A stretch of 54,802 nucleotides of DNA from the NCBI GenBank assembly GCA_035906235.1, contig JAMIFN010000082.1, forward strand, positions 1-54,802, given 5' to 3'. Position numbers and translations under genes: made by a program. The notes under the pieces are model-generated. The model saw only the letters and a list, made by a program, of their open reading frames with translations. It was not told the origin of the DNA and ran no database searches. Source of the stretch: JAMIFN01 sp035906235 (GTDB lineage Bacteria; Pseudomonadota; Gammaproteobacteria; Burkholderiales; Burkholderiaceae_C). Below, in pieces: positions 30,514-38,942 of this stretch; within the stretch, counting starts at the first letter, position 1; each line of letters begins with the position of its first letter.

Positions 30514-32829
30514 ATGGTTAAGGGTAAACAACGCAGCTTGGCAGCCATGATTTTGGCAGGTAGCCTGAGCGTCACAGCGCAAGCGCAAAACGCCAGTGGT
30601 GCCGATAGCGCCAAAAAAGAAGACAGCGCCGGCACCCTGGGCACCGTGGTGGTGTCGGGGCAAAAAGACCGTTTGGGTGTCTCTGGCAAAGCCAGCGTGC
30701 GCGCCACCGAATCGACTATAGGCAAGGGCAAGCAAAAGCTGCGCGATATTCCCCAGTCTGTCACTGTGATGACGGAAAAGCTGCTGGACGACCGCCATAT
30801 CGATACCGTGAAAGAGGCCCTGAAAACCACCGCAGGCGTGACCTTCTTAGCTGCCGAAGGCGGTGAAGAAGATATCCGTCTGCGTGGCTTCTCGCTGGCA
30901 CAAACGGGCGATATTTATGTCGATGGCATGCGCGACCCCGCGTTTTACGAGCGTGACAACTTCAATCTGGACCGCATGGAAGTGCTGCGCGGCTCGGCCT
31001 CTATGCTCTTTGGCCGAGGCTCTACAGGCGGCGCTGTCAACCAAGTGAGCAAACTGCCGCGTTTGATGGACGAGGGTGAGGTCGATGTGGCGCTGGGCAG
31101 CTGGAATTACAAACGCGCCACGGTGGATGTGAACAGGGCGGTGGGCGAGAGCACGGCCGTGCGTGTGACGGGCATGGTCACCAAGGCCGACAACAATGGT
31201 TCAGGCAGCAGCATCGATAAAAATGGCGTGGCCGCAGCCCTGCGCACAGGCATAGGCGAGGAACATGAATTTTTGGCCAGCTTGTATTACCTGAACAATA
31301 ACAACGGCATCAACTACGGCCTGCCTTGGCTGGCCACGGGCCCCAACCCCGAAGACCGTATTGCTTTGCCAGGCTTAGACGCGACGGCCAATTTCGGCAT
31401 GGCCAGTGACTTCAACAAAGGCCAGGCGCAGCATTTCACCCTAGGCCATGTGTGGAAGCCGGACAACCAAACCGAAATCAATACGCGCTTGCGCAAAGGC
31501 AGTTATGAGCGCGATATGCGCACCTCGACGATTCGCCTTGCTGGAGCCGCCTTGCAGCCTGGTGGTGTGGCGGTGAATCCGGGTAATTTCGGTTCCAACA
31601 CGGTTTTTACGCGTGGTAGTCCGTCGAAAATTCAAAACCTCGACAACCTGATGCTACAAAGCGATTTGAGCAAAAAGTTTGAAGTGGCGGGCATGAAGCA
31701 CGAGCTGCTGGCGGGTTTTGAGTGGCAAAAAGACGAGAAAGAAGTATTTGCGGCACGCAGTGCGGCGCAAGGTGGTGTGAACCTGGGCAAGCCCAATGGC
31801 ACTTTCGGCAATCCAGGCAGCCCTTGGATAGATGAAAACAGCCGCGTCTTGCGCAAGAGCAATGACTACAGCAGCCACAACTGGGGCGTTTATGCGCAAG
31901 ACATGGTGCATTTGAACCAGGCATTCAAGCTGGTTGCTGGCCTGCGTTACGACCGTTTGAATGGCACTTACAACAGCTACAGCATCCCCAATAACGCACC
32001 TGGCCCTGTCACGGCGGCCCAATACCAAATGAACTTGGGCGCGTGGAGTCCACGCATCGGCTTTTTGTACCAGCCCAATGAGCTGCAGTCTTGGTATGCC
32101 TCTTATGGCAAATCTTTCAACCCGTCTAGCGAAGCCTATTCGCTTAGCTCAGCCAATGTGGATACGCCGCCAGAGAAAAGCCGCAATATAGAGGTCGGCT
32201 TCAAGGGTGAAGCTCCATCGGGCAGGCTGTCTTACCGCGTGTCGGTATTCCACAGCACCAAATACAACGAGCGCAATACTGATCCTCTTTTGATGGTGCC
32301 TGGCACGACAACGCCGATCACGGCTTTAACAGGCCAGCGCCACACGGCGGGCTTGGAAGTGGAAATGGCAGGGCGTATCACACCAGCCTGGGAAGTTTTC
32401 ACCTCTTGGATGTGGATGCCTGGCGCCAAAGTGGACAAAGCGGCGACTTGCCCTACAACGATCACGCCACCAGCGACTACGCCACCGGCTTGTGCACAAG
32501 CGACCGTGGGTGAGCGCCCAGGCGATCGCCCCGCGCTGACGCCCAAACTCAGCGGCACGGCCTGGACGACTTATCAATTGAACGAGCAATGGCGCTTGGG
32601 CGCGGGTTTGAACTTCACGGGGGCGCAAAGGCCTACGCGTGCGGCTTTTACCGTGCCCTCGCACCTGACGGTGGATTTGATGGCCGAGTTTCGTCCTAAT
32701 GACAAATGGACAGTCAAGGGCAATGTGAGCAATCTGACGAATAAATACTATGCCAGCGAACTCTATCCTGGCCACTATGTGCCTGGTGCCGCACGCAATG
32801 TGCAGGTTACGGCCTCTTACGCGTTTTAA
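30514..32829 (+). CDS. TonB-dependent catecholate siderophore receptor (Fiu-like)
   Basis: A 771-residue outer-membrane receptor. A signal peptide (SLSVTAQAQ) precedes a TonB box region GTVVVSG (about residue 43), the plug domain (RDIPQSVTVMTEKLLDDR, VTFLAAEGGEEDIRLRGF, EVLRGSASMLFGRGSTGGAVN) and a 22-strand barrel ending in VQVTASYAF. The start at 30514 is preceded by ACGAGG. The nearest relatives by layout are Fiu/CirA-type catecholate receptors; the PiuC/YbiX hydroxylase that follows is the usual companion of Fiu. Extracellular loops contain two cysteines in TCPTTITPPATTPPAC. Energy would come from the TonB-ExbB-ExbD encoded next. Confidence 0.93.
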   Translation: MVKGKQRSLAAMILAGSLSVTAQAQNASGADSAKKEDSAGTLGTVVVSGQKDRLGVSGKASVRATESTIGKGKQKLRDIPQSVTVMTEKLLDDRHIDTVKEALKTTAGVTFLAAEGGEEDIRLRGFSLAQTGDIYVDGMRDPAFYERDNFNLDRMEVLRGSASMLFGRGSTGGAVNQVSKLPRLMDEGEVDVALGSWNYKRATVDVNRAVGESTAVRVTGMVTKADNNGSGSSIDKNGVAAALRTGIGEEHEFLASLYYLNNNNGINYGLPWLATGPNPEDRIALPGLDATANFGMASDFNKGQAQHFTLGHVWKPDNQTEINTRLRKGSYERDMRTSTIRLAGAALQPGGVAVNPGNFGSNTVFTRGSPSKIQNLDNLMLQSDLSKKFEVAGMKHELLAGFEWQKDEKEVFAARSAAQGGVNLGKPNGTFGNPGSPWIDENSRVLRKSNDYSSHNWGVYAQDMVHLNQAFKLVAGLRYDRLNGTYNSYSIPNNAPGPVTAAQYQMNLGAWSPRIGFLYQPNELQSWYASYGKSFNPSSEAYSLSSANVDTPPEKSRNIEVGFKGEAPSGRLSYRVSVFHSTKYNERNTDPLLMVPGTTTPITALTGQRHTAGLEVEMAGRITPAWEVFTSWMWMPGAKVDKAATCPTTITPPATTPPACAQATVGERPGDRPALTPKLSGTAWTTYQLNEQWRLGAGLNFTGAQRPTRAAFTVPSHLTVDLMAEFRPNDKWTVKGNVSNLTNKYYASELYPGHYVPGAARNVQVTASYAF

Positions 32830-32975
32830 GCTTTGCTAGGGTGCTTGTAGCGATACAGGCATTTTGTGGGGCTGATTCGTCAGCAGATGCAGCACCGCTG
32901 TGCACTAAAAATGCGAAGCGAAATGCAAATCACTGGCAATTAGCCTCCTTTTTTCACCTAAGATGCGGGTTATCC

Positions 32976-33659
32976 ATGATATTGACCATCCCCAACATCC
33001 TCAGCCCAGCCGAAGTGCAGCGCGCGCAAGCGCTGCTGCAAAACGCGCCCTGGGAAGATGGCCGCGCCACCGCAGGGGTCACTTCTGCCTTGGTGAAGAA
33101 CAACCAGCAATTGCCCTTTGCCAGTCCAGCCAGCGTAGAAATTGGCGAGATGGTGGTGCAGGGCTTAGAGCGCAGCTCGCAATTCTTTGCTGCGGCCTTG
33201 CCGCACCGCCTTTACACCCCGCGTATCAATCGTTATAGCGGCGGCGAAAATTATTATGGCGCCCATGTCGATGGTGCCATTCGCCGCGTCATGCCCAGTG
33301 GCGAACGCGTGCGCACTGATGTGTCTTGCACCGTGTTTTTGGCCGAGCCTGACAGCTATGACGGGGGCGAATTGGTATTCAGCGAAGGCAGCCTAAGCCA
33401 CGCCATCAAACTGCCTGCGGGCAGCGTGGTGGTGTATCCAGGCGACACCGTGCACGAAGTACGCCCCGTCACCCGTGGGGCGCGCTTGGCGGCATTTTTT
33501 TGGGTGCAGTCGCTGGTGCGCTGCCAAGTGCAGCGGCGCATGTTGTATGACCTGGACCAAACCATCAGCGCCCTGCGCGAGCGCGACCCCGAGGCGGCAG
33601 AAGTGGTCAGTTTGACGGGTCACTATCACAACCTGCTGCGCATGTGGGCAGAAACTTAA
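32976..33659 (+). CDS. piuC: PKHD-type Fe(II)/2-oxoglutarate hydroxylase (PiuC/YbiX)
   Basis: A 227-residue cytoplasmic dioxygenase. The iron ligands are in YYGAHVDGAIR (His, Asp) and the distal histidine in GDTVHEVRPVTRGARLAAFFW, with the arginine that binds 2-oxoglutarate. Length equals E. coli YbiX (225). It is regularly paired with siderophore receptors, as here, and probably helps process siderophores or iron-uptake substrates, though its reaction is not known. The ATG at 32976 is chosen because MILTIPNILSPAEV matches the family start. A 146-base gap after the receptor leaves room for its own promoter; no clear Fur box is visible. Confidence 0.94.
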   Translation: MILTIPNILSPAEVQRAQALLQNAPWEDGRATAGVTSALVKNNQQLPFASPASVEIGEMVVQGLERSSQFFAAALPHRLYTPRINRYSGGENYYGAHVDGAIRRVMPSGERVRTDVSCTVFLAEPDSYDGGELVFSEGSLSHAIKLPAGSVVVYPGDTVHEVRPVTRGARLAAFFWVQSLVRCQVQRRMLYDLDQTISALRERDPEAAEVVSLTGHYHNLLRMWAET

Positions 33660-33677
33660 AACGAAAAGCCGCTGAAT

Positions 33678-33779
33678 ATGAATCTTTGGAGTTTCTTATT
33701 GGCCTTCGGCTTGAGCGTGGCAGCTGGCAGCTTGGCGCTGCGCGCCGCGCTATCGCCAGCGGCAAAGGAGCAGGTATGA
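33678..33779 (+). CDS. Possible 33-residue membrane peptide upstream of tonB
   Basis: ATG 33678 opens a 33-codon frame, MNLWSFLLAFGLSVAAGSLA followed by a short basic/polar end, whose stop TGA overlaps the tonB ATG as ATGA. The peptide is one hydrophobic helix and could be a small membrane protein or a leader coupling translation to tonB. It has only a weak ribosome-binding site. It does not resemble HemP. Evidence is limited to the overlap and the hydrophobic composition. Confidence 0.4.
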   Translation: MNLWSFLLAFGLSVAAGSLALRAALSPAAKEQV

Positions 33780-34459
33780 ACACCAGCCCCACGCGCGTGC
33801 TGCAGCAATACGCCCTGCCGTTTTTGGCGGTAATTGCAGGCCATGTGTTCTTGCTTTGGGCGCTGGTCAAAGGCTTGGCCATGGCCGCACCCCAGCCGCC
33901 TGAGGTGGTGGTGATGGCGTCGATTATTTCGGCGCCCGTGATTGCCCCTGAAATCAAAGCTGAGCCTGCGCCGCCACAGCCCCAAGCCAAAACACAGCCA
34001 AAAGAGCATAAGCCCCCCACCTTGGCTGTGCGAAAAAACACGCCGACAGATAGCAAACCAGCTTTTGTTGCCCCTGCACCCGAGAAAGTCGCTTCGGCTC
34101 CTGTTGAAACACAGAAAGACACCGTAGCAAAAGAAGCGTCAGGTGCGCTTACTAAAGGTGAGGAAGTGCGGGCGGAAGTAAAAGTCCAGCCCACGCTGGT
34201 AGGGGCCAGTAGCGACTTGTCTCATGATTACCCCGCTTTGAGCCAGCGTTTGGGCGAAGAAGGAACAGTAGAGATGCTGTTGCGAATCAATGCTGATGGC
34301 AGTGTGGCTGGGGCCAGTTTGGTTAAAAGCAGTGGCTATCAGCGTTTGGATGCGCAAGGTTTGAAAGCGGCGCGAGCGGCACATTTCAAACCGGGCACGG
34401 TAAACGGTCAGCCTGTGCCGATGTCGGTCAAGCTGCCTATTAAGTATGAATTGAAGTAG
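33776..34459 (+). CDS. tonB: TonB family energy-transducing protein
   Basis: A 227-residue protein anchored by one N-terminal helix (ALPFLAVIAGHVFLLWALVKGLA). A Pro/Lys-rich periplasmic spacer follows (EPAPPQPQAKTQPKEHKPP), then a C-terminal TonB domain (YPALSQRLGEEGTVEMLLRI and DAQGLKAARAAHFKPGTVNG). It links the ExbB-ExbD proton motor to outer-membrane receptors. The ATG at 33776 has AAAGGAG eight bases before it. An earlier in-frame start overlaps piuC and lacks a ribosome-binding site. A dispersed repeat separates it from exbB. Confidence 0.92.
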   Translation: MNTSPTRVLQQYALPFLAVIAGHVFLLWALVKGLAMAAPQPPEVVVMASIISAPVIAPEIKAEPAPPQPQAKTQPKEHKPPTLAVRKNTPTDSKPAFVAPAPEKVASAPVETQKDTVAKEASGALTKGEEVRAEVKVQPTLVGASSDLSHDYPALSQRLGEEGTVEMLLRINADGSVAGASLVKSSGYQRLDAQGLKAARAAHFKPGTVNGQPVPMSVKLPIKYELK

Positions 34460-34470
34460 TAAATTAGTAT

Positions 34471-34507
34471 TTCAGGCCGTAAACTCTGCCTGAGTAGCTA
34501 TGAAATT
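34471..34507 (+). repeat. Dispersed repeat between tonB and exbB
   Basis: The copy GGCCGTAAACTCTGCCTGAG, then TAGCTATGAAA, is in forward orientation with its AGCTAT end 27 bases before the exbB start. Confidence 0.8.
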
Positions 34508-34534
34508 GATAGTTTTTAACGGAGTATAGAGAAC

Positions 34535-35227
34535 ATGGAATCGCAATTTGGACTGGCCCATGTCTGGGCGCAAGGCGACTGGGTCAGCAAAAGCATCGTG
34601 GTGTTTTTGCTCATCATGTCTATCGCATCGTGGCTGGTTATCGTGCTGCGCAGTTTGTCGATTTGGCGCGGCAAACGCCAGGCCGCGCAAGCGCGCCAGT
34701 TTTGGGACCATGGTGATATACAAGACGCCGTGGCCAGCCTAGAAAACGGCAAACACGCCAACCCCTTTTTGTTGATGGTGCAAGCAGGGCAAGATGCCCG
34801 CGCCCACCACCATCACCATGAAAAGCATCTGCACGATGCCTTTAATTTGAGCGACTGGATCACCCGCAGCCTGCAAGCCAGCATGGATGAAGCGCAAGCC
34901 CGTATGCAGGGTGGCTTGGCGATTTTGGCCTCAGTTGGCTCCACCGCGCCCTTTGTCGGCTTGTTCGGCACGGTTTGGGGCATTTACCACGCCCTGACGG
35001 CTATCGGCACCAGCGGTCAGGCCAGCATAGACCGCGTGGCTGGCCCTGTGGGTGAAGCCCTGATCATGACGGCGCTGGGCTTGGCTGTGGCCATACCTGC
35101 CGTGCTGGCCTATAACGCGCTGGTGCGTGGCAACAAAGGCCTGATGTTGCAAATGGGGCGTTTTGCGCAAGACCTGCACACCTATTTGGTTACCGGCACG
35201 CGCCTGCAACGCCCGCGTAAACACTAA
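34535..35227 (+). CDS. exbB: MotA/TolQ/ExbB proton channel family protein
   Basis: A 230-residue inner-membrane protein with three helices: residues 18-40, then LAILASVGSTAPFVGLFGTVWGI and GEALIMTALGLAVAIPAVLAYN, the ExbB pore helices. It has an odd histidine cluster AHHHHHEKHLH near residue 90 in the cytoplasmic loop. With ExbD it forms the proton motor driving TonB. It has the ribosome-binding site CGGAG and is followed by exbD after 35 bases. Confidence 0.94.
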   Translation: MESQFGLAHVWAQGDWVSKSIVVFLLIMSIASWLVIVLRSLSIWRGKRQAAQARQFWDHGDIQDAVASLENGKHANPFLLMVQAGQDARAHHHHHEKHLHDAFNLSDWITRSLQASMDEAQARMQGGLAILASVGSTAPFVGLFGTVWGIYHALTAIGTSGQASIDRVAGPVGEALIMTALGLAVAIPAVLAYNALVRGNKGLMLQMGRFAQDLHTYLVTGTRLQRPRKH

Positions 35228-35262
35228 GCTGCCCCAGCAGCGCAAGACGGAGCACCCGCATC

Positions 35263-35712
35263 ATGGCCTTTGGCACCACCGACAACACCGACGAGGTGAT
35301 GAACGAAATCAATGTGACACCCTTGGTGGATGTCATGCTGGTGCTGCTCATCATCTTTATCGTCACCATCCCCGTCATCAACCACGCCATCAAGGTGCAG
35401 CTGCCGCAAGAAAGCTCAGCACCCGTGCAAACCCCGCCCGAGACAGTGGTCGTCACCATCAATGAAGACGGTGTGTATTTTTTGGATAAAGACAGCCATC
35501 CCGTGGATGAAGCGGGTTTGCAAGCGAGCTTGAACGCCGCTGCAGCCAAGCAGCCGCAACCCGAGCTGCATCTGCGTGGTGCGGGCGCTGCGCGGTATGA
35601 AAAAATCACCCATGTCATGACCATGGCAAAAAATGCAGGGCTGGAGAAAATTGGTTTTGTGACAGATCCTGGAACTGCTGCCCCAGCTGCGGCAGCGGCT
35701 GCTGCCCCCTGA
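35263..35712 (+). CDS. exbD: ExbD/TolR biopolymer transport protein
   Basis: A 149-residue protein. MNEINVTPLVDVMLVLLIIF includes the membrane helix with the functional aspartate in PLVDVMLVLL. A periplasmic domain follows and ends in an Ala-rich tail (PAAAAAAAP). It has the usual ExbD length. It completes the tonB-exbB-exbD unit, which ends at the strong hairpin at 35759. Confidence 0.95.
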   Translation: MAFGTTDNTDEVMNEINVTPLVDVMLVLLIIFIVTIPVINHAIKVQLPQESSAPVQTPPETVVVTINEDGVYFLDKDSHPVDEAGLQASLNAAAAKQPQPELHLRGAGAARYEKITHVMTMAKNAGLEKIGFVTDPGTAAPAAAAAAAP

Positions 35713-35758
35713 TCATAAAAATCTGGACTCCGCCTGGGCAGCAATGCAGGGCTAAGCC

Positions 35759-35787
35759 AAAAAACCAGCGCTTGCGCTGGTTTTTTT
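35759..35787 (+). terminator. Terminator of tonB-exbB-exbD
   Basis: Stem AAACCAGCGC/GCGCTGGTTT, then a run of T, 47 bases after the exbD stop. Confidence 0.88.
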
Positions 35788-35897
35788 GTGGCTTGTGGCA
35801 TGGCCTTTCACAAAAGAAGCAGTGCCAAGTTCGCCCTGATGCCGAGTCGGTATGCGGGCTGGAGCTGGAACAGGAGCCGGTGCGGGAGCAGGAGGAT

Positions 35898-35930
35898 AAA
35901 AAAAACGACCTCATCCGAGGTCGTTTTTTA
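35898..35930. terminator. Second hairpin terminator between exbD and pccA
   Basis: Stem AAAAACGACCTC/GAGGTCGTTTTT with flanking A and T runs, able to act in either direction. The bases between the two hairpins (35788-35897) hold no gene that I can recognise. Confidence 0.85.
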
Positions 35931-35944
35931 TGGGTGAAATCAGC

Positions 35945-35983
35945 GATTTAGGCCGAAAAACCTGCCTGAGCAGCTATTAAATT
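35945..35983 (+). repeat. Dispersed repeat after pccA (minus strand)
   Basis: The copy TTTAGGCCGAAAAACCTG, then CCTGAGCAGCTATTAA. Its AGCTAT end faces pccA, whose stop lies 28 bases away, the same relation as in other 3' copies. Confidence 0.82.
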
Positions 35984-36011
35984 AATAGTGCTCAGGGCAA
36001 GGTACTTTGGC

Positions 36012-38069
36012 TTATTCAAATTCCACAATCGGCTGATCCACCACCAGCGAATCACCTTTTTTGGCCGATACAGTTTTCACCACGCCGTCAGCTGCGGCAA
36101 ACAGGGCGTTTTCCATTTTCATGGCTTCGATGGTGGCGACGCGCTCGCCCGCTTGCACCTTTTGGCCAGGCTCCACGCTGATTTGCACCAGCAGGCCGGG
36201 CATGGGCGAGAGCACGAATTTGCTCATGTCTGGCGGCGCTTTGTGTGGCATCAGCTTGTGCAGCTGCGCCATACGGGGCGAGAGCACCAGCACATCAACC
36301 GCACGCCCGTTGTTTTGCACGCGCAGCGCCAAGGGGTTTTTGCCACGGCCGCGTTCAACTTGCGCCACAAAGGGCAGGCCGTTGATCGTGCCGTTGATGG
36401 CGATGTCGTTTAAGCGCGAAGCCGATTCGATGTCGTAGGTTTTGCCATCGATGGTGATGACGGCTTTGTTTTTGCCCTCACGCCCTTCGAGTTCTTCGAT
36501 TTGCGCGCTCAGATAACGGTGTTTGCCCTCGGCGTTGTCGAGTTCAATCACGGCGTAGTCTTTGCCCACCACCACGCCATAGCCTGGTAATTGGCCGGTA
36601 ATGCCCGCTGCACGGGTGCGCGATTTACGGCGCACAAAGGCGGCAATGGCGGCCAGCATATTGGGGTCGTCGTGGGTGACATCTTCAGCGCGGAAGCCGT
36701 GGGCGTAGTGTTCGGCAATAAAGCCGGTGTTGAAGTCGCCCGTGACAAATTTGGGGTGCGCCAGCAAAGCCGCTTGGAAGGGGATGTTGCTGCTGATGCC
36801 GCGAATCACAAAACCGTTCAAGGCTTCGCGCATTTTGGCAATGGCGTCGTTGCGGTCTTTGCCGTGCACGATGAGTTTGGCAATCATCGAGTCGTAGTAC
36901 ATGGGGATTTCGCCGCCTTCTTGCACGCCGGTATCGACACGCACGCCCAAGCCCAGACTGGCTTGGCCTTGGAACAGGTCTTGCTCAGGCGGGCTAAAGC
37001 GCACCAAGCGGCCAGTAGAGGGCAGGAAGTTGCGGAAGGGGTCTTCGGCGTTGATGCGGCATTCAATCGCCCAGCCTTCGCGTTTGACTTCAGCTTGCGT
37101 CAGCGGCAGTTTTTCGCCAGCGGCCACGCGGATCATCAGCTCGACCAGATCAAGACCCGTGATGCATTCGGTCACGGGGTGCTCGACCTGCAGGCGGGTA
37201 TTCATTTCCAAGAAGTAGAAGTCTTGGTTTTTGCCGACGACAAATTCCACCGTACCAGCCGATTGGTATTGCACCGCTTTGGCCAGCGCCACGGCTTGCT
37301 CGCCCATGGCTTTGCGGGTTTCGTCGCTGATAAAGGGCGATGGCGCCTCTTCAATCACCTTTTGGTGGCGGCGCTGAATCGAGCACTCGCGCTCGTTCAA
37401 ATAAATCACATTGCCGTGACCATCGCCCACGACTTGAATTTCGATGTGACGGGGCTGCTCGACAAATTTTTCGATAAAGATGCGGTCGTCGCCAAAAGCG
37501 CCCAAGGCCTCGGTTTTGCACGAGGCAAAGCCTTCGGCGCATTCTTTGTCGTTGTGCGCCACGCGCAGACCTTTACCACCGCCGCCGGCTGAGGCTTTGA
37601 TCATCACGGGGTAGCCTATGCCTTGGGCGATTTTGACCGCGTCTTCGGGCGTAGCGATGGGGTCGTTGTAGCCAGGGATGGTGTTGACCTTGGCTTCATT
37701 GGCCAGTTTTTTCGAGGCGATTTTGTCGCCCATGGCCGCTACCGCGTAGTGTTTGGGGCCGATGAAGATGATGCCGTTTTCTTCCAGCGTTCTGCTGAAT
37801 TCGGCGTTTTCAGACAAAAAACCATAGCCTGGGTGCACAGCCTCGGCGCCGGTTTGTTTACAGGCTGCGATGATTTTGTCGGCGCGCAAATACGATTCGC
37901 GGCTGGCTGCGGGGCCGATGCAAACGGCTTCATCAGCCAGTGCCACATGGCGGGCATTTTTGTCGGCATCAGAGTACACGGCCACGGTTTGGATGCCCAT
38001 TTTGCGGGCGGTGGCGATCACGCGGCAGGCGATTTCGCCACGGTTGGCGATCAGAATCTTCTTAAACAT
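36012..38069 (-). CDS. pccA: Propionyl-CoA carboxylase alpha (biotin carboxylase and carrier) subunit
   Basis: A 685-residue protein. The biotin carboxylase domain (MFKKILIANRGEIACRVI; ATP-grasp KASAGGGGKGLRVA; NTRLQVEHPVTE; residues 1-450) is followed by the BT linker domain of acyl-CoA carboxylases. The biotinyl domain has IEAMKMEN with the biotinylated lysine near the C-terminus. Fused biotin carboxylase-carrier plus a PccB-type partner (38943-40475) indicates propionyl-CoA to methylmalonyl-CoA. The ATG at 38069 gives the conserved start. It probably shares a transcript with pccB and the META-domain gene between them. Confidence 0.93.
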   Translation of the reverse strand: MFKKILIANRGEIACRVIATARKMGIQTVAVYSDADKNARHVALADEAVCIGPAASRESYLRADKIIAACKQTGAEAVHPGYGFLSENAEFSRTLEENGIIFIGPKHYAVAAMGDKIASKKLANEAKVNTIPGYNDPIATPEDAVKIAQGIGYPVMIKASAGGGGKGLRVAHNDKECAEGFASCKTEALGAFGDDRIFIEKFVEQPRHIEIQVVGDGHGNVIYLNERECSIQRRHQKVIEEAPSPFISDETRKAMGEQAVALAKAVQYQSAGTVEFVVGKNQDFYFLEMNTRLQVEHPVTECITGLDLVELMIRVAAGEKLPLTQAEVKREGWAIECRINAEDPFRNFLPSTGRLVRFSPPEQDLFQGQASLGLGVRVDTGVQEGGEIPMYYDSMIAKLIVHGKDRNDAIAKMREALNGFVIRGISSNIPFQAALLAHPKFVTGDFNTGFIAEHYAHGFRAEDVTHDDPNMLAAIAAFVRRKSRTRAAGITGQLPGYGVVVGKDYAVIELDNAEGKHRYLSAQIEELEGREGKNKAVITIDGKTYDIESASRLNDIAINGTINGLPFVAQVERGRGKNPLALRVQNNGRAVDVLVLSPRMAQLHKLMPHKAPPDMSKFVLSPMPGLLVQISVEPGQKVQAGERVATIEAMKMENALFAAADGVVKTVSAKKGDSLVVDQPIVEFE

Positions 38070-38127
38070 GGTGGAAAAACTTTCGGGGGGGTATGCAATG
38101 ACAAGGGTCAGCGGGCCATGCGCGGTA

Positions 38128-38901
38128 TTAGCGAGCAATGCTGGCGCTGATTTGCAGAGCGCCTTTTTTGTCGCGCAACTCTAGGCGCTCGCCAGTGATG
38201 GTGTAGGTTTTGCTTTTAGCCAGCGCCTTGCGCAATTGCTGGTGCTCGGCAAAAGCGGCTGCCGACTTGGCGCAAGCCTTGCCATCTGCACGCGGTTTGC
38301 GGATGGTGATGCTGTGCGTTTTGCCATTGGCACGCCAATAGCTTTTAAGGCTGCCGCAAGGCGTGCTGGCGCTGAACTTACCCTGGGGCAAAAAGGCGAT
38401 GTGCAGCTGCTCGGTGCTGGCTTGGCTGACGACGGCGTTCTGGCCATTGTTGAGGCCTTGCAGCTGCCATTTGCTGCCATCGAGCTTGTCGTTTTGCAGG
38501 GCAAAAACAGCCAATACTTTTTTATCCGCGCCCAATAATTGCAGCTGGGCATTGGCGATTTGGTAGCTTTGCGTTTGTGCCAGCGCCTCTTTCAAAGCCT
38601 TGGCCGTTTGCTCTTGCTCAGGGGCGCAAGCCATCAAAGTCGCCGCGCCGCTGCCTGCGGCAAAGCGCAGGCTTTGCGCCGCGCCAGCCTCATAGCTGCT
38701 GCGAAAATGATTACAGGCATCGTTGCCCTGCAGCTTGCCAGCAGCAAAGCGCAGATGCGCGCCACTGGCGGCTTGGCCTGCGACTTGGCTCAGCAGCCAA
38801 GTAGCGCCTTCTAAACTGGCCGGTGCCGGTGCTGCGGCCAAGCTGAGGCTGCTGGCTAACGCCAGTGTGCAAGCGACGCCGATTTTGGGGAAGTTCACCA
38901 T
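38128..38901 (-). CDS. META/HslJ-domain secreted protein
   Basis: A 257-residue exported protein. A signal peptide (ACTLALASSLSLAAAPAPA) precedes two META-type domains: LEGATWLLSQVAGQ with NDACNHFRSSYEAG (about residues 30-110), and LDGSKWQLQGLNNGQN with a second half. HslJ and other META proteins are outer-membrane or periplasmic proteins induced by stress, with unclear function. It sits between the two propionyl-CoA carboxylase genes in the same direction, 58 bases from pccA and 41 from pccB, an unusual place for an envelope protein. Confidence 0.8.
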   Translation of the reverse strand: MVNFPKIGVACTLALASSLSLAAAPAPASLEGATWLLSQVAGQAASGAHLRFAAGKLQGNDACNHFRSSYEAGAAQSLRFAAGSGAATLMACAPEQEQTAKALKEALAQTQSYQIANAQLQLLGADKKVLAVFALQNDKLDGSKWQLQGLNNGQNAVVSQASTEQLHIAFLPQGKFSASTPCGSLKSYWRANGKTHSITIRKPRADGKACAKSAAAFAEHQQLRKALAKSKTYTITGERLELRDKKGALQISASIAR

Positions 38902-38942
38902 AGGGTTCTCCGTCAAAACTAAGGGGGATGTCCGAGGGGCAA

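Noticed and set aside
36591..37592. Long plus-strand frame of 333 codons opposite pccA
   Set aside because: It is antisense to a clear biotin carboxylase and reflects codon bias mirror effects.
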